Program-made: the position numbers and the translations under genes
In this document: positions 52,269-62,038 of the stretch, piece by piece
Numbering within the stretch: the stretch's first letter is position 1
How the letters are laid out: the number at the start of each line of letters is the position of its first letter
Notes under the pieces: model-generated
Told to the model about the DNA's origin: nothing
Seen by the model: the letters and a program-made list of their open reading frames with translations, nothing else
Database searches by the model: none
From: Diphasiastrum complanatum
Lineage: Eukaryota > Streptophyta > Lycopodiopsida > Lycopodiales > Lycopodiaceae
DNA: 64,000 nucleotides
Assembly (NCBI GenBank): GCA_029204225.1
Contig: CM055102.1
Span: 15,312,229 to 15,376,228 of the forward strand
Direction of reading: 5' to 3'

Positions 52269-53010
52269 TTATCTGCAAAATAGCTTGGTCTTGGACAATG
52301 AGTGATTGTGCTGCTGCTGTTGTGGTTGTGATGCTACTGGATGTTCTGCCTTTATCTTCTTATCCTTGAAGCCTTTCTTCTTCTTGGATTGCTGCTTGTT
52401 TGAGTAGAGTGCCATGGATTTGGTACTCGTAGACGTAGACAAGCTTTTCCTCCTAACTTCTTCCTGCAACAAACTTGCTGTCAATTTTTGGAGAGACAAC
52501 GCAAGGGTTTTGCTAAAAAGCAACACTAAATTGTCATAGGAGGATGGAAGACTGGCAAGAAGAGACATGGTAGAGTCTTCTTCTGAGATAGGAGAACCTA
52601 TTACAACCAGTTGGTTTAGCAATTGTTTGAACTCATTCAGATGGTCGCTGACTGAGGTGCCTTCACTCATTCTGCGTGTCAGTACCTTTTTCCTCAAGAA
52701 GAGGCGAGTCGAGACATTTGAGGTCTTATAGATGCTAGTGAGTATATCCCACGCTTCTTTGGAAGTAGTGCAATTGGATACATGAGCAATTTGAGTGTCT
52801 TTTAGGTTTAGAGATACAATGGCAAGAGCCTTGCCATCCTTTGCTTCCCAAGCTGGGAGTTGTTCGGGTTCTGCCGGTCTGGGTATGGAACCATTGACGT
52901 ATCCCCATAACTCTTTTTCGATTAGGATCATTCTCATTTTGAACTTCCACATGTGGAAGTCATCTCCGTTGAATTTGTTGATCAAGCGAATCTCTGAGGT
53001 GCCTTCCATA
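52269..53010 (-). pseudogene. copia gag (UBN2-like) fragment
   Basis: Open frame starting at MEGTSEIRLINKFNGDDFHM (inside a frame opening at 53030). It continues WKFKMRMILIEKELWGYVNG, SKEAWDILTSIY, SVSDHLNEFKQLLNQLV and LPSSYDNLVLLFS, the standard capsid portion of plant copia gag. Lys-rich linker and Gln/His-rich end; no zinc knuckle, protease or pol follows before the stop, so it is C-terminally truncated. The gag start faces a PBS and LTR to its right. Confidence 0.85.
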
Positions 53011-53039
53011 GTGAGCGAGATTATACACAAGTGTTGTTG

Positions 53040-53185
53040 ATAATCAAGGCTTCATATTCTTGCTTCATGGCATCATACCACTTCTTGGTATTGAGTGCCT
53101 CTTCAACATCCTTTGGCTTTTTATGTAAGATGAAATATGCAAATAGAACAGCTTCTGAGAAGATCTTGGACTCTAGTAATCAACT
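53040..53185 (-). pseudogene. misplaced copia pre-RT linker fragment
   Basis: Minus-strand reading AYFILHKKPKDVEEALNTKK then WYDAMKQEYEALI. This belongs just upstream of the RVT_2 domain (compare VEDALNSKEWYKAMLDEYDALI-like order in the element at 59.5 kb). Here it sits between the PBS and the gag start, so the element is rearranged. Confidence 0.7.
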
Positions 53186-53191
53186 GAACCG

Positions 53192-53204
53192 GGCTCTGAT
53201 ACCA
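53192..53204 (-). other. primer-binding site, tRNA-iMet type
   Basis: Minus strand TGGTATCAGAGCC, an exact match to the common plant copia primer-binding site. A short AT spacer separates it from a probable LTR end; the LTR would begin on the plus strand around TGGTGTTTATGACC at 53212. Confidence 0.8.
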
Positions 53205-53211
53205 TTTCTAT

Positions 53212-53666
53212 TGGTGTTTATGACCATTGTCTGCATGCTCTACGATTGATAACGAATGGCAACGACGAGAACATGAAAGAGACGATTACAATTACAATGT
53301 AAACGATGTCTCTACCAACAGTAAGAAAACTTTATGAACATAGTAGTAACTATGATTTTAGGAACGAGGATTGCTTAGAGAATGAAATTAAAAGCTTGTT
53401 GTCCTTTGGGTTATCAGAGTAGGAGCCTTAGACTACCGTAGAAGTAGGATTGCGAAGCATTAGGCGTCTTGGACATCCATGCGATCCTCTGTCTCTGATA
53501 ACCGTGTTTGTGTGCAAGAGAGTGAGAGAGACAATTGCATTCAATTAAGAACATAATAGTTGAACAAAAGCAAATATGGATAAAAGGAGGGATTGAAACA
53601 CAATACAGTAGAGCTGATAAGTGCGTGCTCCTACTTATAGATTTTGAAACAATGGCTATAGTTCTA

Positions 53667-53753
<87 letters not shown>

Positions 53754-54420
53754 ATCACTAACTCTAAGGAGCTAGCTAATGAAGACCTTTTGGTCGTATG
53801 ATCACTCTCACAACTGGCAACTGCTAACTCACTCACTCTTTTTCTTCGCTCAGATACATATATATATTGGGTAGAGAGTCTCTTGATGTATTGTAATTAC
53901 AGTTTACAAGATGATTAACAACCATTTAAACAAGATCTGTAGATCCGTTATTGGAGCATCATGAAGAAGGAGAAGTACAGAGTAACATATCCTCCGTATG
54001 CGTCGTAGTGTGAAGGATGTAGGGCCGTTATGGCCGTAGTATGTCCGCAATTGTTTGATCAACCACTGGTCGTTCGATTAGCTGTTGTTTGTTCATTCAA
54101 AATCCTCCATTGGTAACCGTAAGTGATAACTTACGTAGCGGAATGATGAGATAGGTCAACTTCGTTAGTTGATATCGTAGGAACTCGCAAACCGTTGTGG
54201 TTACTTGACTTCGTTGATAGCCGTAAGTAAGTTGCTTACGTTTTCTAACCATGAGGAGAGTTGAGTCCGTTCATAGACTTCATTGGGAGTTGGTGACTTT
54301 GGTCATGGCTTCCATCGTAGGAGATCGTACGAAGGGCACTTGCGGTGGTCGACGAGAACTTACGTTCCATTGCCTTTGAATTTCTTAAGTGCTCCTAGAT
54401 AATAGCCTACGTGTTTTTAA
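53212..54420 (-). repeat. probable copia LTR (minus orientation), far end unresolved
   Basis: It lies directly upstream of the PBS at 53192-53204, contains a minus-strand TATA-like CCAATATATATATGTATC at about 53,850-53,870, and a (CT)n tract at 53671-53749. The right limit is not seen; I set it loosely before the next recognisable element. Confidence 0.45.
53671..53749. repeat. (CT)n microsatellite
   Basis: An uninterrupted CT dinucleotide run of about 78 bases within the presumed LTR. Confidence 0.97.
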
Positions 54421-54699
54421 CGACTCCCTACAATTTGTGGGCCTTCACAAGTTGAAGTTGTGTTTCTCCGTAAACATTGTTTTGACGGAGCTCTTCGGTC
54501 AGACCATGATTTGGCGATGACTTTGCGGTTCTGTCTAATTTGACTTTGCATGTATTTCTGCAGACTGTTTCAGAGCGAGGGAATTCTGAGAGATGAAGGA
54601 GAGAGAAGGGATGAGTAGGAGTAAGATTAAACTCCAACTGGTAAACACGAAGTAGAAGATCCAAGAAGACGACGACGAGTAGGTTGCCTTCACGATGAA

Positions 54700-55040
54700 C
54701 CATAACCATGTCGAATAATCGGAGGAGTGGTTCCTCGATTCTGGAGCAATGCAACACATGACAAGCCATCAAGAATGGTTTATCGACTATTCAGCCTACA
54801 ACACCAAGAAGTTCGTTCACCTTGAAGACAACGACTCATATAGAATCAAAGGTGAATGTACTATCAGACTGAATTTTCAGAATTAACTGTAGAAGCTGAA
54901 ACCAAATGTATTGTATGTCCCGAACCTGATGACAAATTTGCTGTCGGTCAGTTGAATTACAGATTTAGGAAATAGGATAGAGTTTCAGACAGATTCCTAT
55001 CAAATTCTCTGTGAAAAATGCTAAAATAAGCTTGGTAGAG
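54700..55040 (+). pseudogene. copia protease fragment
   Basis: The plus-strand reading EEWFLDSGAMQHMTSHQEWF carries the aspartic protease active site (DSGA) and the HMT motif. It continues FVHLEDNDSYRIKGECTIRL and then, past two stops, NVLYVPNLMTNLLSVSQL. Frames decay rapidly; no integrase follows. The 5' part around 54,560-54,720 may be more of the same element but shows no motif. Confidence 0.75.
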
Positions 55041-56197
55041 GCCAAAAATCTTGTATATAGATAAACACACATGCGTGGAGCCTATTCCCACGTGTGAAAA
55101 TAGTGTATTTTTCATGTACCATAATCATATAGGTTGTACATATGATTTAATTCAAGTTCTAGTGGCTAAAAAGGCCAAAAACTAGTTTTCTAGACATATG
55201 ACACATGGCATCAATCTATTGATTGCATGAGCCACATCCTTTGGTTAGGTGTCATATCACATGTGTATAGGACAGCTCACATGTGCGGAGAGGCTGAAGT
55301 AAGCGAATTTTGACTTCTAGAAGATTTCCAAGTAGATCTCCATATAGAAGGAAAATGGACCAAAAGTGCTCAAAATAGAAGGTTTTTTCCAAGTGTCAGT
55401 TTTGCATGATGAATCATCATATGACAAAGCACCTTCTTACATGTGGGATCAGAGGGATGATCAGTACCACGAGCTCCCACTTATTGTATATATAGAGCCA
55501 CATTTGGCCATAATCATTGTGAGACACCAATCTTGGTTTTGGAAGCAATTTTGAGTGATTCTCTCCATTTGTCTACATTGTTTTGATTGTTTTGAGGTTC
55601 TATCAATGTGTACTTGATTTTCAGGTTGGAGTCCGTACTCAGACAATGTTTCACACGTGTGAAACCATAAAGTACACTTACCTTCAATTAATGATTGTTC
55701 TTGTTAGGATTTTGTGTCTAGAATTGATCTAGATTGATCTTAATCTGAAGTAGATTGATAGATCAAGTAATCTGACAACCAATCCCTCTTGAGGATCAGA
55801 TTAGGATCCACTCTTGGTCCTTTTTGTACTTTCTCCACATGGTATATATAGAGCCACATTTGGCCATAATCATTGTGAGACACCAATCTTGGTTTTGGAA
55901 GCAATTTTGAGTGATTCTCTCCATTTGTCTACATTTGTTTTGATTGTTTTGAGGTTCTATCAATGTGTACTTGATTTTCAGGTTGGAGTCTGTACCTTGA
56001 CAAGGTTTCACATGTGTGAAACCAGCAAGTACATTTACCTTCAATAAATGATTGGTCTTGTTTGGATTTTATGTCTAGAATTGATCTAGATTGATCTTAA
56101 TCTTATGTAGATTGATAGATCAAGTAAATCTAACATCCAATCCCTCTTGAGGATCAGATTAGGATCCACTCTTGGTCCTTTTTGTACTTTTTTCTCA
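55040..56197 (+). repeat. copia LTR with tandemly duplicated R-U5 block
   Basis: Plus orientation. The U3-like part holds CCCACGTGTGAAAA and a TATA box (TTGTATATATAGAGCC, about 55,485-55,500). From about 55,489 a 356-bp block repeats almost exactly from about 55,845. The second block ends TTTTTTCTCA at 56197, directly before the primer site TGGTATCAAAGCC. The first block ends CTCCACA and is joined to TGGTAT then ATATAGAGCC. The left LTR limit is approximate. A ~150-bp end of the same LTR recurs at 61887-62038. Confidence 0.75.
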
Positions 56198-56210
56198 TGG
56201 TATCAAAGCC
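56198..56210 (+). other. primer-binding site, tRNA-iMet type
   Basis: TGGTATCAAAGCC immediately after the LTR terminal CA; one substitution from the common plant PBS. Confidence 0.8.
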
Positions 56211-57480
56211 TAGTACAAGAGGTTTTGTTGAAATTGATAGGGTTAATCAAAACATCTTTGGATCTGTCCTCCAAGTGAGACCTTTGAGAGTTTCTAGTGC
56301 ACATAGAGCATCTATGCAAATCTTTTGTAGAATTTGACATAGATTGGCTTAAATTGAGAGTTCTAGAAAAGAGATTGAGATCCAAGTCACATTGTTCAAC
56401 CCTACTCAATTTGTTTGACTGACTGTAAGGTTTGAAAAGAGTCATTAAGGTGTCTATGGCAAATGTGTAGAGAGAGATCCAATTTTCTAAGAGTTCCTTC
56501 CTTCGTAGAGGGCAAGATCTAGAAGCTCATTATGTGTTGTTATTGGTGAAGAATTTGTCTTTTCCTATGTGATCAAATCTTTCTAATTGGCATTAGCTCT
56601 TTGAAGCACAATATCTTAGTGAGAAAAATCACAACTTTTGATTTTGAATTTCATTCTAAGTCTTAAAAAGTAGAGTAATTGGTGGAATCCAATAGGAGTG
56701 ATTGAATTCAATTTGTTGAGCAAAAATTCACATAGTATGTATGAAACTCAAATTAGTTCTATTCAACTTTCTTTGTGAGAGTGTGAGGGTCAATTTGTGA
56801 TCCCATTTGATGTCTAGAATGAGGAGGAGTCCATATTTGAGTATTCATGCATGGTTGAGATCTTTGTGAATCTCTAGTTGTCTAATTTTTAAGCTTTGTG
56901 AAAAATTGGTGGTATAGTTGTTTTCAAATCAAATCAAATTCATTCTAAATCTCAAGAGTGAGATTATTTGGGTCAAGAGTGAGTCCAAAAGAAGTGATTA
57001 AGTTTGATTTTTATGTGTTTGAAACAAAACCCATCTTTTGTTCAAGAATCTCAAGTGTTGAGAGAACTAGTCAAGTGAAAAGGAAAATCTAGGTGTCAAA
57101 TCTTTTCATATCCATTTCAACTTTCAAAAGAAAGAGTCATTGGTATTTAATTTGTCCAATAGAAAAGTGGATCTCATTTCTTTTGTGATTTGATTCAAAG
57201 ATTGTATGCTTTTGTCTTAGTGATCAAAGCAAAGTTTCCAAGTGACTAGTCATTAGTGTGAAGATTGATTCTTAGGTTTGTGAGTTAGATCTTTTGTAGA
57301 TCCTTCTAGATTGTTGAAGATGTTCAAATCTAGTCTCTTGAGAGTCACAAATTGTAAAAATTACAGCAAATAAGGATTCTAAAACACTTGAAATGATGAG
57401 GGAAACAATAGATTATGATTTCATAAGATCAGCACAAGTTGAACCATCAAAATCCATCAAAAATCTATGCTTGAACCTCA
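56211..57480 (+). other. probable untranslated leader of the plus-strand copia element
   Basis: Follows the PBS and is AT-rich, with recurring GTGAGA/AAATC phrases but no open reading frame. No gag is found before the minus-strand LTR begins, so the element is truncated. Confidence 0.4.
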
Positions 57481-57489
57481 CTAAATGGC

Positions 57490-58034
57490 CCAAATCCTTG
57501 AAGAAGGCTTCACACGTGTGAAAGTACGGCCTCCCACAGTATGAGTACTGCAAACCAGACCTACATTCAATCCTATAATCATTAGTAATCACAAGTACTC
57601 AAACAATTATGAACATAGAGAGCAATTGCACCATTATGAGAGAAAAAACATGAAATTGCTTGATTGATTTTGGTGAGATATCATCACCTATATATACATG
57701 ATCCATCACGGTTTTGGGCAGGTATGAGTAGCCCTAAACCTATCCCTAATTCTAATTTTGGTGGATCTTTCATCCCTACCAATTTAGGGTTGGAATCTTG
57801 GAGATCCCTCAACAATGCAAAATTTACCAAAAATAGCTCCTATTTTTTCTCCCTTGTATCTAAGCATAATTTTGACTCATTCCAAAGGTTCTAACACTTA
57901 GGTCTACTTGAGAACATCCTTATGAATGGAATCCTATGCTATTTGGCACGTGTAACAAGCCACATCATGACCATCTAACTATTTACAAGTCGTATGACCA
58001 AAACTAGTCAAGCTAGAATTGTGAATTTTTAACA
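57490..58034 (-). repeat. 3' LTR of the minus-strand copia element
   Basis: On the minus strand the LTR begins TGTTAAAAATTCACAATTC directly after the polypurine tract and contains a TATA-like ATGTATATATAGGTG near 57,690-57,704. A CACGTG at 57947-57952 and the palindrome TTCACACGTGTGAA at 57509-57522 lie within it. The far end is not defined, since no second LTR copy is in the window. Confidence 0.65.
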
Positions 58035-58045
58035 CTCCTCCTCAC
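58035..58045 (-). other. polypurine tract
   Basis: Minus strand GTGAGGAGGAG immediately before the LTR start TGTTAAAA, just after the RNase H reading frame ends at 58049. Position and composition are those of a copia PPT. Confidence 0.75.
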
Positions 58046-58048
58046 TAT

Positions 58049-61000
58049 CTAGCTTGGTTCAATCATTGCTTTACTAATCACTCCAAGTGATGATCTGAAC
58101 TTCATAAAAGGTGTCTTTTGAAGTGGTTTAGTAAGTAGATCAGCTACACATTCATTGCTTGGAACATGCTCCAAAGCAATCTCCTTGGCTTGCACCATTT
58201 CTCTCACAAAGTGATGGCATATCTCAATGTGCTTAGATCTTGCATGGAAGATTGGGTTAGATGCAAGGTGTTGGGCTGATATATTGTCATTGTAGATGAT
58301 TGGTGCCTCCTCTGAATCCATGATCTTTAGTTCCACCAATAATCTCTTGATCCAAAGTACCTCCTTTGTAGTGGTTGTCAAAGCTTTGTACTCGACCTCG
58401 GTTGAAGATAGAGATATAGTTTCTTGCTTTTTTGAAAGCCATGAAACCAGACCTTCTCCTATGAAAGTTGAATAGGCACTTGTTGATTTCCTATCCCTCT
58501 TGTCCCCTGCAAAATCTGAATCACTAAATGCATGAAGGTTAATCACATCTCCTCTATATAGAATCCCAAAATCTAATGTACCCGAGATGTATCTTAGAAT
58601 CCTCTTAGCCTTTTTCCAATGGATATTCAATGGCTTTTGCATGGATTGGTTCAACCTACATACACTAAAGCTAAGATCTGGTCTAGTTATAGTGATCCAC
58701 ATTAAGGAACCTATAAGTTGCCTAAACAAAGTGATGTCCATGAAGGATCTTTCATCATCTTCATTTGGCACTTTTACATCTTGCTCCATTGGTGTCTCAA
58801 CACTTTTGCATACTTCCATATTAAACTTCTTCAAACCCTAGATCTACCATCTTGAATTCTAAGAATAGATCTATCTTGATTTTTTCAATACCATCAACAC
58901 TATTTTCACTAATGATGATGTCATCTACATAAATGAGTAAAAGTACAATACTAACATCATCAAACTTAATGTAAAGAGTGGGATCATATTCACTTTGAAC
59001 AAAAGAAAGTGAAATAAGATAGCAATGTAGTCTTGAATTCCAAGATCTCAAGGCTTGCGTCAAGCCATAGATGCTTCTTTGGAGATGGCATACTTTGTTC
59101 TCCATTCCGTGCTTGATGAACCCTTGTGGCTGCTCCATATAGATATCCTCTTCCAAAAAACCATTCAAGAAAGCATTAGAGACATCCATTTGACATAGAA
59201 TCCATCCAAAATGTGATGCAAGTGCAATGATTAGCCTTATTGTGACCATCTTGGCCATGGGTGCAAAAGTTTCCTCATAGTCTATCCCTCTCTCTTGAGC
59301 ATAACCTTTTGCAACTAATCTTGCTTTATGTTTGTTAACACTCCCATTTGCATTCAACTTAAGCTTGAAGACCCACTTGCATCCTATTACATTCCTTTGA
59401 GGTCTCTCAACAAGCAACCAAGTTTCATTCTCAATCAAGGCATCATACTCATCCAGCATAGCTTTATACCATTCTTTGGAGTTCAATGCATCTTCAACAT
59501 TAGATGGTCTTCAAAACTAGATAAAGCATAAGAAGTGGATGAGATACCCTCAACTTGCTGTACTTTGCCTTGATATGTGAGCCTTGATGGCTTCACTTTT
59601 GCCCTTGAAGATCTCCTTGGTGTGATAGGTGGATTTGGTGCTTGCTCCTCCATGAGCTCCTCCTCAAAACCAAGATCTTGCTCCTTGGCCATCTTCTTCT
59701 TGATTGTTGGAGCACTTGAGCCTTCTTCAAGCATATGCATATGATGTTCATCAAAGATGACATCCCTTGAAACACCAGATTTGTTCAAGGATGGGAGATA
59801 GACTTTGTAGCCCTTGCTTGAGCTTGCATATCCAAGCATGATCCCTCTTGTGGAAGATGGATCCTCCTTGGTTCTTGTTTTCAATGGCACATGCACATAA
59901 CATATACACCCAAAAACTTTCAAGTGATTAAGATTGGGTTTCTTTCCATACAACATCTCATAAGGAGTTTTGCCTTCAATTGCTTTGCAAGACACCCTAT
60001 TCATCAAGTAGTTTGCACATACAAGAGACTCACCCCAAAAGGATTTGGGCAAACAAGCATCTAATCTTAAAGCCTTAGAACATTCACATAATGTTCTATT
60101 CCTTCTTTCAACAACTCCATTTTGTTGAGGAGTGTAAGGACAAAAAGTTTCTTTCTTGATCCCTTCCTCCTCACAAAAGGCTTTGAACTCATTGGAGATG
60201 AATTCTCCACCATTGTCACTTCTAACAATCTTGATGCTATGATTATGATGCTTTTCCACAAACAACTTGAACTTTACAAAAGTATCAAATACTTGAGACT
60301 TGAAGGAAAGTAAGAACACCCAACAATATCTTGAGTAGTCATCAATGAAGGTTAAAAACATGGATGAACCTCCATTAGATTTGGTGCTAGCAATGTGCAC
60401 ATCCGAGTGTACGAGTTCAAGAGGATGAGATGACTTTGTGATGGAGTTAGGAAACACCTTCTTATGTGCCTTGGATAAGGCACAAGCTTCACAAACCTTG
60501 TCTTCCTTCCCAATAGACCTTGGTAGGCCTAAAGCATAATCCCCCTTGATCATAGCCTCCATGGAACCCGAGTTGACATGTCCAAGTTTTTGTGCCATAA
60601 AGTAAAGGTAGATATCTTGCTCTTCTCGGCCAACATGACAACATTAGTATCCACAAATGCATCCAGCTTATAAAGTTTGCCAATTCTAGTGCCCTTAGCC
60701 ACTATCTTACCCTTCTTCTTGATGAAACATTCATTTGAAGCAAAGTCAACATTGAAACCATTGTCTACCATTTGGCCAACACTTAGTAGATTCTTTGTTA
60801 TTGTAGGAATGTACAAAACACCTTCTATGTTGATCTTTTTGAAAGATCCTAAGCAAAGGGGAATGCTACCAACTCCTTCAATCTTACAAGCTTCATCATT
60901 TGCTGTATAGATAGACTTTATAGGTCCATCATAAGATAAGAGAGAAGAGAAAAACTCCCTTTTACTAGTCATGTGTGAACTAGCACCCGAGTCAATCCAC

Positions 61001-61888
61001 CAAGGATCTTCTCCTTTGAAGCTTGTTGAAGAAAATATGGACATCATGAGAGAGTCCTCATGTGAACTCTCCTCCTCCTCCTCTTTGCTCATGTTGGCTA
61101 GGCTTTGATCTTGCTTCCTCTTGAAGCATTCCGAGGCATAATGCCCCATCTTGCTACAATAGTAGCACTTCACCTTTGATTTGTCCTTCTTGACTTTGGT
61201 GGTTGATGGAGATGCCTTTGAGGGTCCTTCTTGATCCTCAAGCTTTGTAGACTTCTTGAATGTTGATCCTTTGCCTTTGGACTTGCCTTTGCCTTTGGTG
61301 AAGAGAGCTTGGTCATCTCCACCTTGGATGGAAAGCCTATCCATCCTCTCTTGCATTTGGCTCCTTCTTGATTCCTCGGCCATGAGTGTGCCTTGGAGTT
61401 CTTCAAGTATGGGTAGCTTACCCATAATTGCATATCTTTGAACCAAATTGTCAAATTCAAAGCTTAGTCCATTCAATATGGGTTGAACAAGCTCTTCATC
61501 CTTGATAGGGTCACCTATAAAGGCTAGCTCTTTGTTCAATTCCTTTACTCTTAGGACAAAAGTATGTGCACTCTCTCCTTTCTTTTGATAGCTTCTATAG
61601 ATTTGATTCTTCAAAGCTAACATTCTAGTTTGGTTCTTGGATTCATAGACCTTTTGCAAAGTCTCCCAAGCATCTTGAGCTGAAGTGCAATCTCCTACCT
61701 CTCTTAAGAGTTCATTTGCAACATTCATTTTTATGCAATGTAGTGCAACATTGCACCTCTTGATGTATTTGGCTTTTTCTTGAGGATGAATAGGTTCACC
61801 CTCCTTACCATTTACAATTTCCATCAGATCTTGCATGATCATGATAGATTCCATTCTAACTTTCCATATGGAATAGTTAGTTTTGTTA
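58049..61888 (-). pseudogene. Ty1/copia polyprotein (gag-PR-INT-RT-RNaseH), near complete but frameshifted
   Basis: Domains in canonical order on the minus strand. Gag: from NYSIWKVRMESIM at 61888, through DAWETLQKVYESKNQTRM, to the CCHC knuckle CYYCSKMGHYASEC. Protease DSGASSHMTSK. GAG-pre-integrase starts at LWHKN and breaks frame near 60,590. Integrase is 60598-59483, with D (HSDVHIASTK), D (RSDNGGEF) and E (PQQNGVVERRNRT). A frameshift near 59,500 precedes the RT (59486-58821) with WKVFKLKLN-type start region, MDVSNAFLNGFLEEDIYM and YVDDIIIS. About 35 residues are then missing near 58,830. RNase H is 58834-58049, with FSDSDFAGD, SSTEVEY and YNDNISA. It is followed by PPT and LTR. The gag N-terminus and 5' LTR are cut off at about 61,888. 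Confidence 0.93.
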
Positions 61889-62038
61889 ATGATTGTTCTT
61901 GTTTGGATTTTATGCCTAGAATTGATCTAGATTGATCTTAATCTTATGTAGATTGATAGATCAAGTAAATCTAACATCCAATCCCTCTTGAAGATCGGAT
62001 TAGGATCCACTCTTGGTTCTTTTTGTACTTTTTCCACA
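61887..62038 (+). repeat. copia LTR end fragment, inverted relative to its neighbours
   Basis: This ~150-bp piece matches the R-U5 end at about 55,690-55,839 and 56,046-56,197 (TCTAGAATTGATCTAGATTG, ACCAATCCCTCTTGAGG-like, TCCACTCTTGGT). It ends exactly at the LTR terminal CCACA. It lies between the truncated copia gag (left, minus) and a truncated gypsy RT (right, minus). Confidence 0.8.
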
